A DNA stretch of 64,000 nucleotides, taken from Latrodectus hesperus. Taxonomy: Eukaryota; Arthropoda; Arachnida; Araneae; Theridiidae. Every line of letters begins with the position of its first letter. The stretch's first letter is position 1. Below the pieces are notes generated by a model. The model did no database searches. It saw only the letters and a program-made list of their open reading frames with translations, and was not told the DNA's origin. The stretch spans positions 74,009,890 to 74,073,889 of the forward strand of contig CM075850.1 of assembly GCA_037975125.1 (NCBI GenBank). Direction: 5' to 3'. Below are positions 49,558-62,200 of the stretch, in pieces. Made by a program: the position numbers and the translations under genes.

Positions 49558-52500
49558 CTGTAGAATAAAACAATTCAAATCAATGGAAATGCTTTGCATA
49601 AAATAATGGACAAATTAATTCAAGGCTCATATTATTGGAAGCAATGATTCATTCAACAATCTTAAAAAATGCTTTTAAATCAATTGAATGAATTTGTTAT
49701 TGAAAGATGAAACAGAAAGATAAATGAAAACTTAAAAATTGTACAGAAATATATAAGCATCCTTTCTTATCGAGAATGTGGCAGGAAAAATCTTTGGATT
49801 GTAAGAGCTGGGCTCTCACCCAACTATAACAGGAGATAGTTGTTACATTTCTTTTTGTTGATAATTATCAGTTTTCGATGTTTTACTTGCAGTATATGAG
49901 AATAAGAAAAATACTCTTTAAAACAGTTTCATGCTGAAGGCAATGACATTAAAGAACTTTTACAACTTCTTTCAAATGTCAGTCTATTTTTCACGTGCTG
50001 TCAGCAGTTATAAACATTTAAATACGATCATAGACAAGTGAAAGATGAATCATCTCTGAACACGTTCATGATGGGCATGGCTTGAAAGTTTCTCAAGTAC
50101 TCTTTTTGCAACAAATGAATGTAGTCCATGAATAGGAAGTTTCGATAAATTGCAGTGGACATTCAAATAATCCTTTTAATAATTTTAAGATGTTTAGTTT
50201 GAGTTTGGCTCTCAAAGGTCTTTCACGTGAGTACTAATTAAACTGATACTCATGATGTAAAGTCGATTGGGAATTACCACAAAATTAGAGTCCGAGATGC
50301 GATTCGAACCCACCAACAGTTTAGGTTTGGTTTGGTTTCTTTGTCGCTCAACGGTCATATTTTGCACACGAAGGTTAATTAGACCGGGACTTACGGCTTA
50401 AAGTGGATTCCGAACCACTACAAACATCCATGCTCAAAGTGGGATTCGAACCTACGAACTGTTGAACCGAAGGCAAGAGCGCTAACCATTCGGCTGCCAG
50501 CTCGGCCCAACAGTTTAACAGTTAATCATTTGACTGCGAGCTCATATTTAAGCTAATACACTAGCAGTTTTGTTACGTGATTGTATCCACATATGCACCC
50601 ACGCACACACACACGTTTATAATTCTAAGCACTAACCAGAATAATCAATACCATTTTCGATTAACATTGTAATAAATACTTTAAGAATTACAGGCTTAGA
50701 GTTTGTATTATAATTTGTAGTTGTATATTTTCTTTGGATGTTATACTATAAACGGTATATGTTTTCAATCATCAATATTTATATAAAATAATTTATTAAT
50801 AGAATTTTTAACTAGTTTTTTGCTAATTAACGAACTTATTGGTAAGAATTTTCTTCTAATGTGTCGAATATTTTTGTTTTTACATTATCTAATTGTTAAC
50901 AAAAATATTTAGTTAACCTAGAATATACATAATCATTTACAAAATAGCAGTCTGCACTAAAAGATTAGGTACATTAAAATTTGTATCTCAAATTATCTGT
51001 AGTATAAAGTAATTATATTTCAGATAATTTGAGAACAAAAAATAATTTTTACAGTTCTCTGGCATAAATGGACTTCTTGGTCCTAAGATTGCCTTCAGCA
51101 TGTTTTTCTCAAATATATGTGTATTCTTGTGAATTCTAGTTTCGTTATCTCTTATATATTTTAGCCCTTGAATACTTACGCCATTTTTAATACTAAATGT
51201 ACGGGAAAATAAACGATGAGACACTTTTTTTAAATATTATTAAAACATATAAAAGTAATAATAATGAGCAAATAGGAAAAAATTTGTGTTCCACAATAAA
51301 TCACGAAATTTTTTCTGTAATTTTGATTGCTTACATTTTATAAAAAAGAATAATCATTAAACATTCTTTATAAAGTGCTTCAAGTACAAAATAACAAATT
51401 ATAAAAACTTTAATTGTTGTCAAAAATTACTTACAGTTTTTGTGGTAATTCTATGGGTAAAATCTCTATTTTCTTGAGAGTTAGTCCTGAAGTCGGAGCA
51501 TTAAAAGGAACTCTGTTATCAGGCTTTAATTTAGAGCCCCACCATATTTTGGCTTTCTGGATGATTCCCAAGGGGAATCGGCTGGTCGCCAAATACACAT
51601 ACTGGCCGCCAGGTTTCAATTCTTTTTCCTCCCTAGTAAATGAAAAGCTGTTTATTCAATCAATTTAGAAATGCTAAACTACGCTTTAGTCATGCAACTA
51701 TCAGAGTATTGCATTAATATAAAAAATACACAAATGACTTCTATGAGGTTTGCCTCAAGTACTTTTGGTTGCTTTTTCCGTTCTCTCAGAAGTGTGATTA
51801 AATGTTGCTCTGTGCTTTTAATTAAAAGGCAATCCCCCCAGGGTTTAAGAAATAAACGAGTCAGATCGAGGGAGGAGATTTTTAAGTACATTTAATAACA
51901 CATTTTTTTACATATTTATGAATTAGTGTATAAAAATTTACATCCTAGAGTTGGTGCACATTTCCAATTAGAAGAGTTGCCCTTCACTTCATAGACCGCC
52001 ATCACATTTCTACTAATAACGGAATGAACCAATTTATGAATAATGATGTGATTTTTGTCTATCTGATGCGACTTGTTATGAGAACTGTTTCTACACGAAT
52101 CAAATTATATTTGTTTATCATCAATGGTTCCATTGTTTATTGTTAGAGGAGGATTCGTGTTGTGAACCTTCAAATTCCTGTTTCAACATAATAAAAAAGA
52201 TTTTTCAGAATCAAAGCAGAAACATCCAAGTCGTATATGTTTGTTTGATTACAACATTAGAACAGATGTATTAGAATATTTTTAATTAATTAATAAGAAT
52301 AAACTTTTTACCAACGCTTTAGAAGGACACAAATAATGAATAACATCACAAGATTCTTTTTATTTTTTTCTTGCTAGTTTCTTTTTACAAAAAAGAAAAA
52401 AAAATGAATTAAGGTATATAAAAACGTCTTAAGCTAGATTTTACAAAGCAAGCATCCACATTAAAGATAGAAATTGGAAACAAAGTATTGAACTGAAGCC

Positions 52501-55500
52501 CGAAGTGTTAAACCATTCAACTGCTAACTTCGTTCGTTTTAAAATATGAGTGAGTGAGTGATTGTCTTTTTCTGGCGCGAAATCCAAAAAAGACATAGTG
52601 CACCGAGCAAAAGTTTAAAAAATTTTTTAAATCAGAATAAAATATCCATTATAAAATTGGCAAACAAGTTTATTGCGGTAAAAGACTATAAAATTGAATC
52701 TTATTAATTTTTTTTAGAGTAAAGAGAATGCGTTATAAGCAGTGCAAAATTCTGATAGTCCTTAAAAAAGCAAAGAGATTTGAATGAGGTATTTCCCCAA
52801 TCAAGTCCAGTAAATTTAAGACAGTGTTGTGGAAAAAGGTAAGACGAAGATGGTTAAAATTAGGACATTCAATTAAGATATGATATACAGTTAAAACTAT
52901 TTTACAACTCGAACACAGAGGTGCAGGTTCCTTAAATAAAATGTAACTATGTGTCAAACGAGTATGACCGATTCGAAGTCTGGATAAAATAACGTCAGCA
53001 CGTCTGTATGAGATATTACTCCAGTTCCGAATGTGAGGTTTAACACAGAAAAGTTTGTTTGTTACTTGCGTATTCCAAGAATTCTGCCAAATAGAATGCG
53101 TATATACAGAGATTGAATGCTTGATATCGGCATAAGGGATTGCTTGGTCTATAGGGTCTTTACCTTCTTTAGCAGCTAAGTCTGCTAATTCATTGCCAGT
53201 AATACCGACATGACTAGGTATCCAGCAAAACAATATTTCGAAACCATTATGAGACATTTCATTTAACAAAACTAAGATTTTATTAATCAGGGGATGAAAA
53301 TGTTGAGGAAAATTAAGCTGTTTCATAATGCTCATACTGTCAGTATAAATGCAGAATTTGCGGCTGCGAGAGCACTTGATTATGTTAAGAGCTTTCAAAA
53401 TGGCAACAATTTCAGCAGTGTAAACAGAACAGACTGACGAAAGACAATAGCTATAGATTTTAGTGCCATAAACTATGCCACAGCCGACATGTCTTTCTGT
53501 TTTTGATCCATCAGTAAAGATTGGGAAGTAATCATGAAATTGATTCCGATGATTACCATAAATTTGTTTGAAAATTATGGGATCAGTATGTTCTTTACTA
53601 AACAGAGAAAAGTTGTTTAGACAGCATATTTGTGGAAAAGCCCATGGGGGAATACTATTGTAGTCAGCAATCTCAACTGGAGTCAAATGAAGACCAGCTT
53701 CCTCTATAAGAGGTTGAATCCTAGCATAAAAGGGAGGAGTGCAAGAAGGGCGAGCGTTAAAAAGTCTCTTTAACGCAGAGTCAACTCTTGCAGACCTTAG
53801 TGGATGGTTTAGAGTAGAAAAAGTCTTGAAATAATAATTAAGGGAAAGCTTAATGCGTCGTAGTTTTAAAGGAGGTATGTTGCAGTTAACATAGAGACTG
53901 TCGACAGGTGAGGTACGAAACGCTCCACTACAGATACGAAGTGCAGCGTGATGAATTGGGTCTAACCATTTTAGGGCAGACTTTGAAGCTGAACCATAAG
54001 CCACACTGCCATAATCGATACGGGACAATATGATAGACTGGTATATTCTGCACAATGAGGTTCGATCAGCACCCCAAGAAGTATTGGAAAGAACTTTTAG
54101 TATGTTAAGAGATCTTTCGCACTTTTTGCGCAAATGTAATATATGGGGCAAGAAGGTAAGTCTGTTATCAAAAATTACCCCAAGGTATCGTATCTCATTA
54201 ACAACAGGAATGGATACCTCCTGAAGTTGGATATTCGGATCAGGGTGAAGGCCACGTTTCCTACAAAAATGAATGCAACTGCTCTTACTTGGTGAAATGG
54301 TATAGCCATTTTTGTCACACCAATCAGTAATTTGATTTACAGCCATCTGTAGTTGTCGTTCAATTGAATGTATATCTGAACCTTGACAGGAAATTTGTAA
54401 GTCATCTACGTAAAGTGTACTTTTAATACAAGAAGGTAATATAGATAAAACATTGGAAATAAAAACAATAAATAATGTAACACTAAGTACACTACCCTGA
54501 GGGACGCCCTCAGTTTGAACAAAGGATCTAGACAAAACAGACCCAATGCGCACTTTAAAACTTCTTTTTGTAGGAAGTTTTGAATAAAAAGTGGTAGGTT
54601 ACCACGGAGATTAAAACCATGTAAGGTCCGAATAATACCATAGCGCCAGGTTCTATCATAGGCCTTCTCAATATCTAAGAATACTGATACAAGATGGTTC
54701 CTACGAACGAAAGCAGTTCTAACGTCATTTTCCAAATTAATAATATTGTCTAACGTAGATCTACCCTGACGGAAGCCACTTTGCTGCTGAGGTATACACC
54801 TATTGTTTTCTAAGTAAAAAACAAGACGGTTATTTACCATGCGTTCCATCGTTTTACAAAGGCAGCTTGTTAAGGCTATAGGACGATAACTTAAAGGGTC
54901 TTTAGGGTCTTTTCCTGGTTTTAGGATGGGGATGACTATTGCTTCTTGCCACATAGAAGGGAAAGTATTTTCCTGCCAGATTCTGTTGAAGAGGAGCAGG
55001 ATATTGGTGAGAGAGACTGGTCTTAGATGGCGGAGCATTTGATAAGTAATTCCATCGGGACCTGGGCTGGTATTATGGGTCTTGGATAGAGCCTTCTGTA
55101 GTTCATACATGTGAAATTCGTAGTTGTAAGGTAACTGTTCAGAATTATTAAAATTTATGTTGATCTGCTCAGTATGACTCTTATACTCTTGGAAAAAAGG
55201 TGTGTAAGAGTCAGATTTGGACACACTAGAAAATGCTTCGCCAATTTTATTAACTACATCCTCGGGAGAAGAATAAACTGCAGTGTTAGTAGTCAATATC
55301 GGGAAAGAGAATTCTTGGTACAAGCCATTAGCTGCTTTCACCTTTTTCCAAACAAGCTTGCTAGGAGTGCTAGATGTAATATTTGATGTATATCGTATCC
55401 AAGAGTCCCTTTGACTTTGACGGCGAATCTTGCGGGCTACAGCCTTTGCTTTTTTAAAGATAATTAGATTATTGGTGGTAGGATGTCTTCGAAAAATATT

Positions 55501-58500
55501 CCAAAACTTTTTTTGTTCACGATAGGTTTTTGCACAGGTTTCATTCCACCAGGGTTTCCGCAGTTTTCGAGGACGAGAGGAGTATTTTGGAATGGATATT
55601 TCAGCAGCTTTCATAATAGTATTTGTAGCTTTAATAACAGCATCATTTATATCAGTGTTTGTAATCATTTCTTCTGTAATAACTGCCAGTTCTGCAAAAG
55701 AATGCCAGTCTGCCTTGTGATACTTAAAGGTTGTAGGTTGTAAGCCATTAGAAGGTGGATCAGCAAAAGTAAGGATTACAGGAAAATGGTCACTGTTATA
55801 CAAATCATTTTCAGTGGTCAAGTCCAGATGAGGAAATAAAATAGGAGAGCAAATAGCCAAATCTATGGAATGAAATGTTTTCGTAGGAGCATGAAAGTGA
55901 GTTTTTTCATCGTTATTTAGCAGACAGAGGCAGTGATCAGTTATCAGTTGCTCAATTTGTCGTCCTCGAGAATTTGTATTAGTGCTTCCCCACAGAGCAC
56001 TATGACCATTAAAATCACCTATTAATATATAAGGGACGGGAAGTTGCTGCAATAGTTTATTTAAGTTGCTTTGGGGAATGACATTACGTGGTGGTAAGTA
56101 GATGTTACAGACAGTGATTCGAAAATTAATGTGTATCTCAACTGCCACAGCTTGCAGCGAAGTACGTAATGGAAATACTGTGTGGGGGTAGTTATTCGAA
56201 GCAAGAATGCACACCCCTCCTGATACAGAATCATCAGGTATGTCCATTCGATAAGGCGTGTAACCTTTTATTTTCCAAGTAGTATGAGATTTCAAGTTGG
56301 TTTCTTGGAGTGTTAGACAAGCAGGAGAGTATGAATTTATTATGTCTTTAATGTCAGATATATGCGTGCGGAGTCCACGGCAATTCCAAGAAAGAAGAAC
56401 CACCATTATGAAGGGTTCTTTTTACGGTGACGTGATCTGTTCTTCGCAATCAACTCAAAATTATCAATATCAGTATCCATATCACTATGGCTGTCTGTAG
56501 GAAGGCTGGTTTTAGAAGCAGTTACATTTGATTGATCTTTAATCTTAAGCTTTTTTCTGTTATCCGAGTCACTTGTTTTTTGTGGCTTTATAAATATGGA
56601 CTTCCCTGTAGTAGGTTTGCTTTGTGTTTCAGGTTTAAAAAAGGTGATTGATGAGGTGTCTGTTTGTACAGCAGTTGATACTGTTTTTTTCAGTACATGG
56701 GCATATGGTTTCTTGAAATTAATTGTTGTATTTTGAAGTTGTTTCTTAGCTTCTTGATATGAGATTTTTCGCGTCGTTTTTATCCGTTGAATTTCTTTTT
56801 CATGTTGCCAGTGTGAGCAGGTCTTAGAAGATGCGCTATGATTTTCTTTACAGTTTATACAAAATGGTTCAGATTTACAGTCAGATTCCTGGTGTTCCAG
56901 ACTTGAGCATCGAGTACATGTAGCTTTTGATCTGCAAAACATTTTAGAGTGTCCAAATCTATTACAATTAAAGCATCGTATGGGGTTTGGAATATAAGGT
57001 CTTACAGGACAATTCAGGTAACCTGCTTTTATTGAATTGGGAAGATTAGGACAGTCAAAAGTTAATATCAAGTTTTTTGTGGGGAAAATTTCTTCACCTC
57101 GATGGATGGTGATTCGACGGACATTGCAAACTCTTTGGTCTTTTAATTCTTCCAGGATCTCAGTTTCAGATACTGATAAAAGGTCTATCTCTGAAATTAC
57201 ACCACGACATTGATTAAGTGATTTATGACTTGAGGCTATGATGGGAATTTCTCCAAAAACTTTTAAAGATAAAAGAGACTTTGATTGTTGAGCAGATGAG
57301 CTCTCGATTAGTAAATCTCCGGATCTTAGCTTTTTTACATTACTAGGTTCTCCTGCAACTGCCTTAATCTGTTTGAGAATTTTGAAAGGTGACATTTGCT
57401 TAAGCATGCCCTCGTTGTTCTGTATTAATATGAACTTTGGGTAAACATTTCCAATTCTGTCAAATTTACTATCAATTTGTGACGAGTTAAGGCCCTCGCC
57501 GTGGCCAGAATTTTTTGGACCCATGAGAAAGAGAAAAGTTCATCCCAGTGGGCCCCCGCCCATCACAGAGCCCAACAAGGGAAGGCAGTTACCGGCTCTG
57601 GCAATAGCCAGCCTCGGCACTTACCTTAGGGGTATCACCAGGATATAGTACTACATGTTGGGTTGAGGATCTAGCGAGCATGTCCGCACAACCCAGAATG
57701 CAGGACTAGCCCTACAGCACCATGCAAGGGGTAAAACATTCCTAACATAGCACCAGCCGGTTGACTGAGAGCGGGCTCACTCCAGCCACCCGTCTACAGA
57801 GAAGCCTGGGCCAAAGGGAACGCTAAGGGACCCCAGGACACCAATTTCCTCCTTACGGGACGCCATACACGGCCAACATATGGGGTGGAAGACCAAAGAA
57901 AAAAATGGACGTAAGACCCATTGAAAAGCAAGATACAACATAAGCAAGAAGTCTTGATCTCGACGACGACAAAGAATAGGAAAAGAAAGAAAGAAAAGTA
58001 GAGGAGAAGAGGATAAAGATCGCTAGGGTACCTTAGGATAGCGACACCCATATTTACCTAAAGAAGGTAAACCCCTGAGGGGTTTAAAATGTGAGAGTAC
58101 CGTACAACAACAAGCATTCATAAAGTTGGCAGTAGTTTCTTACCACGTATAAGACCAATGATCGCTCATTCAGCTTTGACTTTTACAGATGATATATATA
58201 TTACCGTATTTTATTTTAGAATAGTCTGCTTACATCCATAAATTGGTCAACTATGATGAATATGACTAACCGTCATCTCACATTCAATTATTTTGACACT
58301 GCGTAGTGGACAATCTAAGGGCCTAAGATAGACTCACGTAACAGCCTAAAGCTTTTGTAAGGCACTTTGATACCTACCACTTACGTTACCTTCAAAAATA
58401 GAATGTCATATCTACGTGTCACAAGAAATGAAAGCAGATATATTCCAAATACATCGATGGTGTGTAAGCAGAAATTTCAACATTTATCCCTACTATTCAA

Positions 58501-59207
58501 CATGGCTGAGTTTGAACGAAGGACCATCGTTCTGAAGAGTGCTAGACATCCGCACGGCCATTGTTTTTTGGCATTTTCTCTGTATGAAGGTAACTGACGT
58601 ATTAAGATTTCTCCATAATTTACAAAATTCCTAAGCTATAGTGAGAGTAGTAAGCATCTTGTGTCTGGAATGGCCGTTTAGCAATTGTTCGAAGATTCTT
58701 TCTTGCTTATTGGACTAGACATCGGTATCGCATTTATATATCACAAAATAACCATGGAAAAAGTAAGATTAAACTAGGAGATATTTTTTATGAAACTTAA
58801 ATTAGTAAATTTACCGGCACGTTTGTTATTAGTAGCCAAGATTTTCGAAAATAGTTATAACGTACTTATCTTCAAGATCCAGTCTATTAATTTTACCACT
58901 GTTAGAATTTAATTCAAGTCTGATAACACCAGGATTAATCCCCGACTTGGAAGACTCATCAGTACAAAAACCATGTTCACATCCAGTTTCCACAATAACT
59001 TGGTATTGAAACACTATTTAAAACAAAAGAACAGTTAAAATAAAATTAGTATTTCAAGTTAAGAAAAAAAATGTTATATAAAGTTCGTGAGGCAAAGAAA
59101 AATTATAAACTAAGAATTTATGTGTGGGTAATATTTATTAAAAGTTCCTTAATAAAGTGAAAAATAACCAAGTTTCACAATTCACACAAGGCGAACAATT
59201 ATTTTCA

Positions 59208-59273
<66 letters not shown>

Positions 59274-62200
59274 CTTCTCTTATTTTAATGTCCTTATTTC
59301 TATATAGATGAGTCGCTTCATTATAACATATATATATAGATAGATAGATAGATATAGATTTATTTACAAGAGAACTCACACTTATTTACGTTACTCAGTT
59401 ACTAGTTACTCCATTCCATGAATTACTTAGCTACCACAACAATTGCCATGAGAACTACTGATGTTGCCACTCAAGCGTATGAAACTTTGCACTCACACCC
59501 AAACATTTATATATATATGCGCAAATCAAAAACCTACAAATTTAATTTTAGAACTTAAAATGCCATATATTAAGAGAAATGAAAATTTACTTAATTTTTA
59601 TTGAAAAACCTGAATATTAAAATTATTTTGCATAAAATGAAAAACAATTTTGCTAATTTTAATCAAAGATTCTTAAAATAGGTGTTTTATTAACCCTTGA
59701 TATTTATTCCTTGCTACAAATTCAATCAAAACGTTAACGTATTGTCGAAATAATGAATATTTGTGCTATATCAACGAAAAACATTAATGTGGGTATCAAT
59801 ATTATAAATTATCATCAGCGCTTTCAGAAATATTTTTAATTCTAAAATTTTTATTTACTTAGTGTTCCTATTATATTATTTTCACATACATTAGCTTTTA
59901 TATAATATTTATATTTTGTTTTGTGTTCTTATTCTTCAATATATTCAAGCGTTTCTTAATCATTTCATACCATTTGATTAATAAAACTGATAGAATATTG
60001 ATAAAGCTGATATTTTGGTGTCTAAGTATTACAAAAATTTTCGTTCCCATAAAGTAGTATTTCTTTTAAGAGCTAAACAAATTTTCCTTAATTCCTTCTT
60101 GAATCACTCAGATTGCACATAAAGCCTCCAAAAATAGGTCTAAATATAGTATTGGTATAGTTTATCTAAATGCTTCAAAAAGCAAGAATTTTTTGAAAAA
60201 TTCTTCAAAATACCTTAAAAAAATCTTTTATATTTGATGTTTTTATTCCTTATCAGGAAATTAAAAGAGTTTTTGCAAATATTTGGAACTTCACGATTCT
60301 CACTGCAGATTCAGATTACTACTACCTTACATTATTTGCATTTCGTTAGTAGATATTTCTTTTAAAAGAAACTTAGACGTTTTAAAATTGACAATGAATC
60401 ATTGATGGAAATTCATTTGCACCTCCATATAACTTAATTGATGTGATTCAAAAAATAGACTATCACCAACAGATAACTTAAATGATCAGATTAAAATTGT
60501 TTCACGTGGAACTAGTGGCACCTTTCTAACCCAACTCTTTCAATACTCTTTCTTCAAGTTGTGTAGAAACTTTATTTTTATAATAAAATATAGCATTATA
60601 ATAAATCATACTAGGACTTATTTGGTACAACATTTATATCTATTTTTAATTCGATTTCATTCGTTTGTCGTTCCACAATTTCTGCATATGAGATTTTGTT
60701 CGATAGGGACGTTTATTTCAAAATGGATTCTGAAGCATAGCGAATATCTAAGTTGGTGTAGGAATCGAACCACGAGAATCAAAAAACAGAACGCTAACCA
60801 TTCAGTCAGCTAACATAATACGTGAGGAGATGTTTTGAATATGTTGGCTAGAATAGGCTTCGGTAAACTATAGTAAGCGTGTAAGATTGGGCAAGCAGAC
60901 ATTCTGCTTAACAACTCCATTCACAGTTCTATTTAATACCGTAGATTAATTAAGTAGTGATTTAAAAGTATTAAGCACAAATTTCAAATTAAAGTCTTAA
61001 TTTTTATTTGTTGGGTTGTTCGGAAAGTAGTTTCGTTCTTTATAAAAATAGAAAACGCATAACGAATAAATATTTTATTAAATTGTATATTGTCAATTTC
61101 AGTTCAACAACTTTTACCATCTTTCCGGTGATTCCACACTCATAAAATAGTTGATTTTTACGAGCAAAAATCTGATTGAGCAGGGTAAAACGAAATTACT
61201 TTACGAACAACCCAATAAATATATTGAAGGATGTTTTAATCTTATGTTTTATTTAATAAATGTTTTTAAATAATGTATAATGAATGTATAATAAATCTCA
61301 AAATTTGTATTTCTGACTTTTGCATTACATTTCCCCGAAAATCGGATTGTTGAAATATTGTCCACTGTATTGTATCATAAAACACATTGGTGGTTTAGTT
61401 TAATATGTTAGTTACAATGTTGCTGATTTTTGTACTCGAATATACAAAAGGGTTCTAATGAAGGATTTAATTAAGAACTTTTTTTTTAAGTTTTGGAGAC
61501 TTGGACTTTTTACTGAATACAGAAAAATTGTGATTGACGCCAATTAAAGCTAAGCATAGGTCTTTGGTTCAAAGAAAGAAAAAACAAATTTATTCTTCCA
61601 TATGATACCGCAACCCATACGATACGGCAGTTGGTATAAATTACAACTATTTTAAGAATAAAAGTTGCTCTTTTATGTATCTAAATACTAAGGGGCATTG
61701 AAATTTTCATATGTAATGAAACGAATACTTACAGCAGTAAGGTTCCTCATCAGCGGTTTTCATGAAATATCGATGCTTAGAAACCCCAGGATTCCAAAAT
61801 TGATCACTAAAGTAACCCATCTGTGCGCAGCTCCCGTCATGGGAGCAATCTGCGCATCTTCCTTGGGCGTACGTTTCCCAGTCACTACAGGCCACTCCAA
61901 CTGGTTGGCAGTCCGAACCCCCTGAAAGCCTGGGTTGGATGGGAGATTGGATGCTATCGATGAAGTAGTCGACTGCCTTGAAGTGGTCACACGTTACGTA
62001 GTACCTAACAGCTAGAATTAATAATATAATTTCGTGAAGTAGTAAGAGAATGTAATTATAAACAATTTGTAAATATGTAAGATATGAGTTTAAAATTATT
62101 CATTTTTGCGTTTTTAATACAGACAACCATTAACTTTCCCTTTTGGTCTTTTGAATATGGACTTTGCATTTGAAATATATGCAGGCAATTTATTACATTA

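Larger units (their letters stand above)
49558..51434 (-). other. Last intron of Lip-C
   Basis: Contains the nested SINE pair at 50187-50546; the rest is AT-rich with nothing recognised. Confidence 0.65.
52551..58082 (-). mobile_element. Full-length non-LTR retrotransposon (LINE), I/Jockey type with RNase H
   Basis: A 5.5-kb unit on the minus strand, more GC-rich than its surroundings. It is flanked by tttaaaatatgag (52538-52550) and tttaaaatgtgag (58083-58095), a 13-bp target duplication with one mismatch. Order: GC-rich 5' region starting CCCCTCAGGGG, ORF1 (three CCHC knuckles), ORF2 (endonuclease, reverse transcriptase, RNase H, Zn-finger tail), and a short 3' region ending in a CTCA repeat tail instead of poly-A. 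Only one lesion is evident in ORF2. RNase H plus a multi-knuckle ORF1 favours the I group over classical Jockey; the exact clade needs a tree. It lies in a Lip-C intron in the same orientation as the gene. Confidence 0.92.
51633..58865 (-). other. Lip-C intron carrying the LINE
   Basis: Apart from the LINE (52551-58082) it holds a SINE scrap at 52470-52534. Around 51917-52105 there is an unremarkable open frame without Met. The part right of 58095 shows nothing recognised. Confidence 0.65.
59014..61732 (-). other. Lip-C intron between PLAT and His exons
   Basis: Contains a TA microsatellite, a short GATA-type repeat, a decayed SINE at 60655 and the deleted mariner at 61011. Confidence 0.65.

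Noticed and set aside
51414..51668. Plus-strand open frame opposite the Lip-C PLAT exon
   Set aside because: Antisense shadow; no motif of its own.
51917..52105. Minus-strand open stretch containing EVKGNSSNWKCAPTLGCKF
   Set aside because: Looked protein-like, but it has no Met, no clear splice sites and no family I can name; too short to claim.
57794..58051. 85-codon minus-strand frame upstream of LINE ORF1
   Set aside because: Hydrophobic, low-complexity product from the purine-rich 5' region; no family resemblance.
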